In this document: positions 22,181 to 33,259 of the stretch, in pieces
Layout of the letters: each line of letters begins with the position of its first letter
Position numbering within the stretch: position 1 is the first letter of the stretch
Origin: Apteryx mantelli
Taxonomy: Eukaryota; Chordata; Aves; Apterygiformes; Apterygidae
Reading direction: 5' to 3'
NCBI RefSeq assembly: GCF_036417845.1
Contig: NC_089981.1
Span: 63,701,268-63,765,267, forward strand
Length of the DNA stretch: 64,000 nucleotides
The notes under the pieces: generated by a model
What the model was told of the DNA's origin: nothing
The model's database searches: none
The model's input: only the letters and a program-made list of their open reading frames with translations
Translations under genes and position numbers: made by a program

Positions 22181-23289
22181 ATGGAAATTGTCTCTTTACG
22201 AAGCGACTTGGTTCCTCTTGCGGTCCTTGTCACCTTGCCCTACCCAAGCCGTGGTGCCCCCTCCCGCGGGTGGTGCTGTGCTGCCCTGGCTCCGAGCGCC
22301 GCCGCAGCCTGCGCGAGGGCTAGCAGCACGGCCCAAGCTCTACCCGTGAGTCCAGGGGGGAGGCTGCTCGCAGGATGCCCTCGCGCAGCTGTGGGGGCAG
22401 TTTGCAGGTACTAGGGCTGGGTGACCCAGCGCAACAGCACCCATGTGCTTGCGGTGCCGCCGGCACAGTTTGTTCCACCTGAGCAAGGTTTTGGGCATTT
22501 GACTGGGGTGTTAGCTCAAGTGCAGCTTTGCCTCCAGGTTTTGTTTTGCACAGATAGCTGGTTAGTCAGTGCGGAGAGCAAGTAATGTTAATTTAAAAAA
22601 CCTTTTGAGGTAGTAGAAAAGGTTGGAGATTGCAACAAGGCTCCTTGTGCTTTGCTAGGACCGTCAGGATGGAGATGTATCAGTGGCAGGAGGACAGAAA
22701 TGTCAGTGCCACCATTCAAAACTGTTGCTGAGCTGACAAGCATGAGAGCAATTAATTATGAAGAAAATCTATGTTAGAAAAATGAGAAGAAAAAGGAAAA
22801 CGAGGATCTTCTGGATCACTCCTTGCCACCATAGGCAAATCTCCTGCATACACCCCTCCACAGGTCCAGGCTAGGGCAGCTGGAGTTGTTTCCCACTTGT
22901 GGCAATGCAGCTCCTGAGTCGAGAGTGCTTTTCCTTGCTGGTGCCCCCCCAGGTTGTTTACAGAGAACAAATCTTTGTTCTGGGGTCTACACCAGCCACC
23001 ACCAGCCTTGCTGCTCCCCCATCTCCTAGACACCCCTCTGCCTCCATCCCATTAAAATCTGTCTCTCCTGCACTGGAGTATCCTGGAGTTCAGCTGTGGC
23101 CCACCACTGACTTGACATTGTCATTCATGAATATTATTGCTGAAGCAATTTGCCCATTAAATCTTAACATCAGATCTGCCTTCTCTGCATTGCAGTGATG
23201 ACTCAGGTCAGACTGGGGTTAATGCTTGGATCCTTTTTTTTCTTGGTCGCTGCCAGCTGAGGAGCAGGAGTTCCCACTGGTAATTCCTA

Positions 23290-23710
23290 ATAACATCTCC
23301 TTGCATATCGTACTGTACAATTTCATCGCATCTCCACTGCTCCTGTCTTCAAGGTTGCCCTTTTTTTTTTACTCTTACTCTGTATTTCTAAACCCTCCTG
23401 AATTTGTCTCATTAGCAAATGTCACCAAAACACCTCTCCTTTCTATGCCAACTTGCTAATGAAAATATGGAATAATATCAAACCTTACACTGACCCTCAA
23501 GGATCCAAAAGATCATCTCATAAAATATTAATAACCTGTTAATATCTACCTTAGCATTCTTGAACCAGCCCCTACCTGACAACTGTCTATATAGCACCAT
23601 ACCAGCAGTTTGGCTGAAGCCCAGATATTACATTCCCTGCCTTTCCTTTATCTAGAAAACAAATGAGATGATGTGTAATGTTAGTCTGACACAATCTACA
23701 TCTGGAAAAT
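23290..23710 (-). mobile_element. Ancient CR1/L3-like LINE fragment, antisense
   Basis: Plus-strand text around GTCTCATTAGCAAATGTCACC and TGAAAATATGGAATAATATC, followed by an ACACTGACCCTCAAGGATCC block and a later GAAGCCCAGATATTACATTC block, follows the same order as the antisense reverse-transcriptase region of the well-preserved CR1 at 53.2-55.5 kb (spacer, DPWG-like and YLDF-like areas). The reading frame is destroyed, which suggests great age. Recognised by pattern, not alignment. Confidence 0.45.
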
Positions 23711-24539
23711 GCCTGACAAAAAGAGAACTCAAAAAGCACTTCTAGAAGGACAGAATCCCATCTTTCTGGCCCAATACTGTCAAGAGTTTACTGTCTACAC
23801 ATAGACTTTGGTATATTACTTTGAGGATGACATTTTGGCAGATATTGCATTTATTTGCATGCAATTTCTCCTTCCTTATCTCCTTCCATTCCCCCCTTTC
23901 CCAACCATCCTCCTTCATTTCCACAGCTTGAAAGGACATGCCTAGCCAAAGTCAGACATTCAAAAATAAATAGCTATACCTTGCTAGCACCTTTCCCATG
24001 CTGTCAGCCCGGGGTGCTGTGGCAGGACCGGTCTGAGCGGCAGCCCGGTGGCACACAGCGGGGAGGGAAGGGGGTGCCGGTCTGGGCCCCAGGTCTCTCC
24101 CTCAGCTGCTCCGGGCGAGGATGGAGGAGCTGAGCCTTCGCCGCGCAGCTCACAGAGCTCACACATGCCTGGGGCCTTCAACGATACAGCGGCCTTCTTC
24201 AGTACAACCTTTCTGTGTGTTCGTGGCTTATAAAGAGTTAACATATGATAACTAGATTTAACATGCCTGTAGCACATTTGAATCATATATAGTGCAGGTG
24301 ATTTTAAGCACATTGCTTAAGGCAGGGGAGTAGTTAAGAGTACATATATTGGGCATTTTTGACCTAATGAGCTCCGTAACAATTGTCCAGCCATCAGTGA
24401 AAACCCAGAGAGTCGAATAACCCTTCTCAGGATTTACAGACAGCCTTCCTACCATGGCTGGTGCTGGCATAAATGAAGGCTTAAAGGAAAGCTAAGCAGC
24501 ACTTGTCTGTGAACCGCAGAGCTCGCTGGTCTAACAGAA

Positions 24540-25530
24540 TAGCTTTTCTTTACAAAATTAAAGCTTGGCTGACAGAGGTAATCGTGTCACTGTAATACAC
24601 TCAGACTTCCATAAGACACTGGATTTGGTTCTGCATGACATTTTGACTAAGAAATGAGAGTGATTTAAAATTAAGACAGCAAACACCGAATGGATTAAAA
24701 ACCAGTTAAGTGGTAAGTCTCCAAAGTAAAGAGAGAGCCACTATGGAGCAGGGGAACTTCTATTGGGAGGCCCCCTGGGTGAGATCTGGACACGAATTAT
24801 CAAACATTTTTGTTCATGAAGAAAAACATTGACTTTGCATCTGTAAAGTTTGCCACTGACACAAAAGCAGGGGAACAGTAAAGCCCAGAAAAACCAGGTC
24901 ACCGGTGCAGTGTGATCTGGACTGCCAGGTAGCCCGTGTCCTGGTACAGCCGTCTGCGGTTACACATCTCAGAAATGCAGGCTGTACCGACGGATCAGAC
25001 CGAGTGTCGTGGGAAGCATCCTAAAGGCTCCAGGGGACATGAGTTAGCTGAGTGCAGCCCTGCAGCCAGAAAAGTCCATAGTGCAAACAGGATGGAGGAG
25101 GGTTATATTGTCGGTATCACTGGGCAGTCACCATAGGATACCATGTCATTTTTTGATGTGAAAAATTAAAAAAGCTCAGAGAAACTGGAGAGCTTCAGAA
25201 AGGGGCCACCAGGCTGATGGAGCAGTGGGGAAGACGTGCCACGAAAAGGGAAAGATGCTGGCAACTCAACCTGTTTAACTTAGTAAAGATCACAGTGTGT
25301 AAAGACCTAGGTGAGGAATGGGAGTTGTGCCCACCTGGTATAACAAGGGCCAAAGGCTGAGAGCAGAAGTGAGACCAGTGCAGACTAGAAATAAGAAGCA
25401 CATTTTCAACATCAGTAGAAATCAGCCATGTAAGCTGCTTCCCAAAGGCACTGATGGCTTCTCAGTCACTCCCAGTTTGGAAATGGAGATTGGATGTTTT
25501 CCCAAAAAGTCACACTCCACTTAAGCTGTG
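24540..25530 (+). mobile_element. Degenerate CR1-like LINE relic, sense
   Basis: Broken frames on the plus strand follow the order of a CR1 reverse transcriptase and tail. About 24,780-24,880 reads like the segment up to FADDTK (ASVKFATDTKAG). About 25,175-25,420 reads LESFRKGPPG then a GKMLATQ-V and KDHSV-RPR order. About 25,440-25,530 resembles the C-terminal PSLE block. Many stops and frameshifts are present. No function remains. Confidence 0.5.
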
Positions 25531-28500
25531 AGAGAGCAGGGGGAAGGATGGATGCCTTTTGTCTGTGCTGGCTGAGCTGCTTGGCAGCGCGTCCCCACTG
25601 CGGCCGGAGTGGCCCCCTTAGAGCTGTCACTCTGAGCCATCCTTCGGGCATGCAGCCCTCTCCTGCCCACCCCCTTTGCCAGCGGTGGCCGGAGTCCTTC
25701 CCAGCAGAGGGGAAACCCCCACGCAGCTAAACGCTGCCAAATATGCCCTCGCCCGCCGCAGCACTGTGCGCGATGGCCCCTGCCATGGGGGACGGAGCTG
25801 TCCCCAGGAGCGGCCCATGAGGTGGTCACCTGCAGTGCGGGGGCTGCTACACAGCCTAACGAACTAGCATTGCTGTTTTTCTAAGAGGAGTAAAAAGCAA
25901 CAGGTACAAAGAGCTGAAAAACCCATGAAAATGCAGCTGGCGCTGGGTGCATCCACTTTCTCTCCCCATTAGGATGCAGGTCCTGTTGCCTGCAATTTAT
26001 GTGGGGAAGCTAGCGGCTCCAGGCTGTTGAGAAAGAGATGGGGAAGTGGTGTGCAAGCCTCGCGGTCACTGTGCCTTTCCAGCAGGACTTACTTCATGAC
26101 TTCCTGCATTAAGCACCCTTCATTTTGCGCAGCTGCCTTTTCCTTCTTTTTATTATTTCTGACACGCAGCCAACAAATAAGAATAAATTATACTACCAGC
26201 ATCTTCCCCAGCCTGGTTCCTGGTGGCAGGAGTGTCTCAAGAGCAGGGAGCAGTGGGCACCCCCATTGCAGGCTAATTTTCTGCAGCACACAGCAGTGAC
26301 AGATGCTGGCTGCAGTTAAAATCCAGCTTTGGCCCCCTCTTGCTGCTCAGCTCTGTCTTTGCAGGGGCCTCCAGTGGGGCAGGAAGACAGAGCAACACTT
26401 GATCTCGCAGCACAAAGTCTCCACACCAGCTCTGGTGAGGATCTTCACAGCTCTGCCCCCACATGCCCTCCTGTGCGGGACTGTGAGGTGCAAGCGCGGG
26501 ACCGTGGGAACTTGCTGCGAGCACAGGAGAGTGCAGAGATGTGTCAACAGTGCCAGGTACCGGCCCAGCCTCGCCAGCCCTGCGGCATGGTGTCTTCGCA
26601 GCCGCCACAGAGGGAAGGAGGGCAACATGCAGCACTGAAGCTTGCAGACTCTCTGCTGAGAAAAAGAGTGGAAAAATCCCAGCCATGTGGAGCGCTGTGG
26701 GATGGAGGGGAGAAGAGAGGCTCCTCCACCGCCGTGTGCAAGCAGATAGCCTCCTGTGTGGCAGCTTATCCTCTTCCTGGCACTGCTGGAGAGGCAGCAC
26801 CAGCTCCTCTGCTCTGCCCTGGGGAGCTCCTGCACCTTTGGGGTGGGGGGCACAGGCCCTGTCTTGCATAACAACTCCTGTGCCAAGTCAAGCATTTTGG
26901 CACTTTTTAGTCCTGAGTCTCTAAAGTCCCTAAACCTGTGACTTGGGAGTATATTTAAGTTAAATTTTTTAGATACATCTTTGAAAGGGCAGCTGCAATT
27001 CTCTTGCAAAGCCCTTGACTCTGGGATATGGACCACCAACAGCTGCAAAAAGTAGGTCAACTCAGAGGAGCTGGCACATCTGCAGATGTGGTCCCCAAAC
27101 ATCCCTGAGCCGGGGTGCATGGTGGATGTGAGGGGGAAGTGGGGAAGGGGCTGTGTATGGCCCTTCGGCGTTCGGCACTTGTGGGTACAGGACACCTTGA
27201 AAGAGGGAGCTGCCAGCGGCTGCGGCATCTCCAGGGAGAGGAGAGATAATGAGCATCCTGATTTCGCAGCAGCTGATGCCTGAGTGATGGCCCTTAATTG
27301 GCTCCTCTCTGTGTAAATCCTCTTTCTCCAGCCCCAGGAGAGATGGCACTGCCACAGTCCCTCCCCCATCTCTCTCTGCTGCAGGCTGCAGGTGGGGAGC
27401 AAAGGGGAAAGGATAGGGCAGGTGAATATATTCACTGAGAAATGCTCTTCATTTTGTTTTTTTGTTTGTTTGTTTTTCTACAAGAATAGAAAATTTACCC
27501 TGTCTCAGATAATTAGCTATTTCCTTTTTGGATTGCTGTAAGGGGAAAACATTGATTGTGCCATTAAGTGAGGAGAAGGAGTTAGTCTGCTTTTATTTCT
27601 GTGTCTCTTTTCTCCCTAGCCTCCAAAGGACATGTAGGGGGACAGAGGCATTTCCGCCCCAGCAGCGTTGGTTGCAATCCTGCCCCTGCTGATGGGCGCT
27701 GTCGCAGGTAAGGAGAGGCACCATTCCCCCTCTAAGAAGCTGTGCCTTCCCAGACATATGAAGGTGCCGGGAGCACGCCAGGGATCCATGCCAACACCTT
27801 GTTTTGCGCCCCAGGTGTTCACATCGCCCGCCCCAGTGCTGCTGGCCCTGAAGAGTGGGCAGGCTGGGTCCGCGGACAGCTGGACAGGGGAAAGGGAGAA
27901 CAGCGCTGCAGTGGGCTCCTTCAGCCGAGGACCCCAGCTCGTGGGGCTCCCTCCATGGTGCTGGTGAATTTCAGCTCCCAGAAAATCCCAGGGGTGCTGG
28001 GACCTGCAAAAACCGCAGCACTTCATTTCTTCTCCATCCTCTCACCTCATCCCCTGCTCTTCGGGGAAGATGAGATAGATGCAGCATCGCCCTGTTCTCA
28101 GCATCCCTCATCACTACTACAAAGCTTGGTATCTGAGCCTGCTTCTGCTTTTCTCCGTGTTAGAGCATTTGCCAAGGGGGATAGTAGCATGAACAAAGCA
28201 GGAGGAAGCGTGCAGTGAGAGACGTGGCTCAGATGTATCAGTTGCTCAGATCTGCAGCCAATAAGCCGGTGCTTTTTCTCTTTGGCAGCTTTCTTTTTTG
28301 CCGCCTCGCAGAAAGAGGCAGGGTACAAAGACACCTCTGCTCTTGTACCAGCTCCATCAGCCCTCTCCTCTCTCAGGAGGGGGCCACTTCCAAAGGGAAG
28401 AGCCTGCTAGAAGGGCTCAACTTGACATTGCAGAGGATATGAAAGGAATCTGACCTGGAAGATGACACATTTTTTGCTTTTAGGAAAAGAGCCCAAAGTC

Positions 28501-29249
28501 CAATGCAGCACAGACACTCTCTGAACAAAAGCTGCACTTTCAGGCAACTCGTGATGAGCTCCTGGCTCAAACGGGAGTGTCCTCAGGGGCAGGGAGCCCA
28601 TGGATGATGCAGCCCTGGGGCAATGTCCAGCCCTGGTGAGGAGCGCGGTCCTTCCTGGGCAACACGGTGCAGGGCTGAGCTGCCCCTCAGCGAGCTGGGC
28701 CTCCTGCACCTGCTCCACTGCTGCCCCATGCCTCTGGCCAGCGGCCACCCCAAGGCCTGTCCTCACCACCAGGACAGCATCTGGCACATATGGTGCTGCT
28801 GCTTCTCACAGGGCTGGTGGAGCAGCCAGAAGGCTGCCAGATGTTTTGCTGGCATGTGAAATGTGAGAGAAGGGTATCTGGACAGGGGCACTGACCCCTG
28901 CTGCGGCGAGGTGCAGGGGCTGGGGCTGGGCTTTCCTGTGACTTGCTCTGTTTTCTTCTCTTGCTGTTATGGGTTTGGGACATGGGGCCAAGAGCAGTGG
29001 GCAGGAGGGTGCTGTGCCAGAGTAGCCCCGGGGACAAGTGCTAGCTGCTTGGGGGGCAGCAAGCAGAGGGGAGCCTGCCCGCGAGGGGGCTTGGGTGCTG
29101 GGCCACTGCTGCAGCCTGCCCTGTGTGGTGAGGGCAGGGCCATGCTTCCCTTTTCACACCCCCTGGCAGGGTTATTAAAAGTTTTTTTTTTTTAAGCTCA
29201 AGCAAATTCTGGAGCTTGCATTTTCCCTGACTGCTGTGGCTTGTTGCCT

Positions 29250-29535
29250 TTTTGCTTCTCTCCGTTCTGCTCCGGGGGTTGCAGCAGACACTGGGCGTCT
29301 ATAATAAGTTATTCAGCAGCAGTTTCCGTGCTGCTTCCTCAGATTTCAATTTCCACGTGTTTCCCTTCAGGCTGTTTCCAACTAATTCCCTCATTTGCAT
29401 AATGGCCCCCTTAGGGATGCTCCTGCACAGCCCCCTCCCCCCTTTTACAAGATCATCAGAGATTCAGGCTATTAGCAGAAAACATTCTTTAATTCTGTTG
29501 GCCCTTTAACCAAGTCCTTCCCCTTATATTTCCAA
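29250..29535. promoter_or_regulatory. Candidate developmental enhancer with octamer and CDX-like motifs
   Basis: Unique AT/TC-rich sequence contains a perfect octamer ATTTGCAT (29,393-29,400), CTATAATAAGTTATT (29,299-29,313), TTCCACGTGTTT (an E-box, CACGTG) and CCAATTAAAAA. No open frame of note is present. The pattern resembles deeply conserved developmental enhancers. This is inference from motif content. Confidence 0.35.
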
Positions 29536-32512
29536 TTAAAAAAGACAAAGAGGCAAGTTTGGACACTTGCACAGAGCCGAGGGGGCCTGCCTTGGTGAGC
29601 CAGTGTGGACTGGGGGCACGCGGGCACCTGCTGCTTGGGGCGGCCCCTCTGCTATGCCGCTGGCAGCTCGCCAGTACCCCTGGAGGAAGCGATCTGGGAG
29701 AACTACATATTCGCAGGTGAAGGCAGTTTCTCATTTCCGATTCAGGTCAAGTAGGCTGAACAGTTTTGTCTGGACTTCCTCTTCCCTGGGAGCTGCCACC
29801 TGCTGCCAGGCGCCAGGGCTGCTGCACCCTGTGGGAAAGCGCGTCTCGCCTCGCTCTGCAGCTGGCTATGGGGCTCTGCGCTGGCCCTGCTCTGCCTGGG
29901 GGGACAGCGCTGGCGGGAAGCATGTAAACAGAAAGGTGGGGATGGCTGCTCTTAGCTAGGAGCCCACTGAGCGGGGAGATATGAGTGGGTCACGTTGTAC
30001 CTGATGGTACTGGGCCCCACAGAGAGGCTGGGTGCACTTTACTTTTCCTGCCTGCCCCAGTGGTACTCAGACTCACTCCCCTGCGAGTGGAAATATCACA
30101 GCAAGCTCCTTTCCACTACAAACAAACCTCAGTGAAGGCTTGGGAAGCCCCTGCAAGGGCAAGAAGTGGTACCTGGAGTGGACTGCAGCGTGGGGTGTGC
30201 ACCCTCCCACAAGCCCCGACCCCTGCCAACGTGGCCTTTGCACACTCTGTAACTGCATCCAGCTCTGCAGGAGGCTGTATTCATCAACCACATGGTCCTC
30301 TGGGTTTTTATCCATGCGCTGACCTTTCTCTGCTGCATGCCCTACTCCAGTTTCACCCTCCTGTCCTCAGCGCATGCAGTACCACGGCACCGGTTCCCAC
30401 CAGCGTTGAGCATCCAGCCCATGGCTCCTGGCTGCCTGGGACTCTGCCCACACTATGCCTGGGCACCTGGGCATTGCTGCAGGTGAGGTTTGCTTACAAC
30501 CCCAGGGATGGGTTTACAGCTCAAAGCATGACAATCCCTCTGCTTTTAGTTTGTGCAGCTTAAGAAATTCAGACTTATGATAAAACTCTCCCCTTTTGAA
30601 CCCCACCATGCTCCCTGTGTGATGAGCCCACTGCAATTCCTGGGGCAGCTCTTTGGCCATTCTCTGTTATTCCTGTCCTGCTCGTTTATTTTCAGGGACA
30701 AACAAACCAGGAAGGCTGACTATATGGAGGAGAGGGGAATGAAAACCATCGCCCAACTGCTGGACGAGGTTGCCCCTAGTCTGTCCTCTCCAAGCCACCT
30801 CATTTCTTCTGGACACCCTGGTCCTTCCCTGTGAACTCAGTCTCTATTTGCTCCACCCTCATAAGCAAGGTCTGGTTATTCATTCCTGGTGTTCATATTT
30901 TTCCAGCCCTCTTTAAGCACATTTTATTTTGCGCTTCTACTATACACAGAGCAGAATGAACGTAAATGATACTCTAGTCTCTCTCTCTGTGTAATTCCTG
31001 TCCATCCACACACAGCAAGAGGCCTACATTACCATATTGTTCCCAGCGTTAGCCTCTTGCTGTGATCTACATTGCTGTACATCTCCCTCTGAGTTGCCCA
31101 GACACCAGCTGGATTATAACTTCCTTAGGGAACCGCATAAATATCTTCAGGTTTAAGTGTTTTCAGCACTCCTGGAACAGCATGCAAAGCTCACCTCCTT
31201 GCTATCCAGCTCCATGTTATTATAAACATATTCTTTTTTTCCTGCTCTTTTATTAGCTCTTCCAAGTTATAAAACATAATGGGAACCTTCAGAATAGCTT
31301 CTGAACAGATCTCTGATGTGCTTCTCTCTTTTATGGCTCAAGTACAACAGAAATCGCAGACATTAACATGCTTCTGTAGGATGAAATGTACATTTGAATG
31401 ACACACAGCTTGAGGAACATGCTGCACCTCTTACAGAGCTGGCTACAGTGTGCACAGAAACCCCAGGAAGAGGGTGAGGGGAATCCAGAATCTGCTTACA
31501 GCCTGCTATCCACGGGGAAAAGGAAGAGGCAAGGGGAGGAATGGCCATGGTGAGGGATTATAATGTAGGATATTGGGAGAAAGGTGGCATAGGGAGAGGA
31601 AGGATGAGGCTGGGCAGGGCCTTTTAAAGCAAGCACTTTGGGGCAGAGTCATTGCCCTCATATCCACCTCTGAAGCACTTGATGTGTTGCTGACAATACA
31701 CAAAGAAGCAAAAGTAAGATGTAAGCATGGGTACGTGGTGTTTCCTTGTCAGCAGAGGCGTTTGGATGGATGGACGTACTCCTCTCCATGGTGTGGAAAG
31801 AGGTGTGTCCTGGGGGTCACCCCCATGTCTTGTTGTGCTCTCTCCAAGCCGCCCCCCTTTCTGGATGTTGTCCCCTTGCAAACAGCACTCGCACCCCCAT
31901 GTTACATCAGCCTTTTCTTTCCATCCTTCTCTGTGTGCAAGCCACTGACCTAGTGCTGAGAGCAGCATCCTTCGGGCTTCTGGGGAAGGAGAAGATGTGG
32001 CAGCAGAACAACCCTTTTCTCCTGAGGGATTCCTCAGCAGTGGTGATGACTGGGCTCATGTTTCTCAAACCTGTAGGCAAGGGGCAATGCTTGGGAGAGG
32101 GACCTTTGCCCAGCAAAGCCCCGACCTACGGCGAAACCTGGGAGGTCCGGGCAGGACTCCCTCTGCTTCCCTCCCAGCCTCCCTCCCCTGCTCCTCCTAG
32201 GTCACTTCTTGGGCAGAAATTCCCACTACAAGTCTCTTGAATGGCCAAGCACCATGGGACGCCAACCTTAGTGGGGCTCTGAGTTGCAATTGTCATGATT
32301 GTCATTATTATCGCTTGAGAAAACCTTGATGTCTTTCCCTTCAACAAGCTTCAACAAGTCAAGTGACTGTGCACAACTACCAGACTGTGTTTCTCCTTGT
32401 TTCTCATCTGGAAGGGGCAGGTGACCGATCTAGTGGCAGGACCAGCTCCTAGCTAGCTTGGATCTGGAGTGTCTCTGCAGAGGGGATGCTGAGGGTACCC
32501 CAGAGCATGCCC

Positions 32513-32518
32513 TTTAAT
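32513..32518 (-). terminator. Possible SYNDIG1L poly(A) signal ATTAAA
   Basis: On the minus strand ATTAAA lies about 585 bp after the SYNDIG1L stop. It is the nearest variant signal I noticed. A canonical AATAAA occurs farther off at 31,248-31,253. The choice between them is uncertain. Confidence 0.3.
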
Positions 32519-33100
32519 CATGTCCATGCTGTGCCCTCCTGCTTCGTTGCAGCTGAAGGGCCAGGTAGCTCCCCATGGCACTCAAATGAGAATGTTGTCC
32601 TTATCACAGAAGTCCTGAAACCACACCATGACCCTGGTCTCCCAGAAGAAAGAGTGATGATTCCCTGGTGCCATAGCTCCTCTCCTCCTCGCATGCCTCC
32701 TTCATGGGTGAAGCCTGGGAAATAACTGGTGGATGTCTCTGCTGCAGGCCTGGGAGGGGAAACTGGTGCCCTGGTTGTGGTGGGGGTGGTGGCACCAGGC
32801 CAGCAGCAGTGTGGCGCATCACTCTTGCACCTCTTCCATGAGGGAAATGTGCTCCTCCCGGTCCCAGCAGCCAGGTCAGGGCTGAATTTCCTGCTAGTGG
32901 TTGGCATCATTCCACAGCATCAGGGAGAACGAGGGTCAGTCTACTGTGTGTCTGAAAGGGGAAAGAGCCTGTGCAGGGCATCCAAGCGTGGGTCCTCCTG
33001 TGCAAGTAGCCCTTGCAAGTACCGGTGCCCTGTGCTCCACAGAAAAGCTCAATCCCAGGAGGGCTGGCTGCTGGGGATGGCATCGATGTGTAGGTGGCAG

Positions 33101-33259
33101 CTATATGTGGTCCCCTTTGGAGAGATAAGCAATCAGTGCTACAACGACCCCAACGTACACTCCTGTGCCAATGGTTATGGAGAGTGCAGCGAGGAAGAGA
33201 GCTCGTCGGGAGGCTGAATTGGCCAGGTGGAAATCTCCTTTGGAGACAGCCTTACTGGT
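33101..33259 (-). CDS. SYNDIG1L: SYNDIG1L coding exon 3 of 3 (C-terminus, TM2)
   Basis: Acceptor CTCTTTGCAG| (AG at 33,261-33,260), then 52 codons to the TAG at 33,103-33,101. It encodes residues 190-241: the [21 protein letters not shown] loop and the second hydrophobic helix (about 209-235, [16 protein letters not shown]), ending LSKGDHI. Together with the preceding exon this completes the CD225/Dispanin domain. The exon begins on a whole codon, matching the previous exon's phase-0 end. Confidence 0.95.
   Translation of the reverse strand, partial: TSKAVSKGDFHLANSASRRALFLAALSITIGTGVYVGVVVALIAYLSKGDHI

Larger units (their letters stand above)
17972..33100. other. Intergenic region between VRTN and SYNDIG1L 3' ends
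   Basis: A convergent intergenic region of about 15 kb. I see no exon of a known gene. It holds LINE relics near 23.3-23.7 and 24.5-25.5 kb, an orphan CpG island (21.4-21.7 kb) and several AT-rich motif-dense stretches listed separately. The left part of the SYNDIG1L 3'UTR probably occupies some of 32.5-33.1 kb. A 362-codon open frame on the minus strand at 26,347-27,435 has no recognisable domain. Confidence 0.6.

Noticed and set aside
26347-27435. 362-codon minus-strand open frame
   Set aside because: No recognisable domain, Ser/Leu/Pro-rich composition, and an overlapping plus-strand frame of 180 codons; most likely chance.
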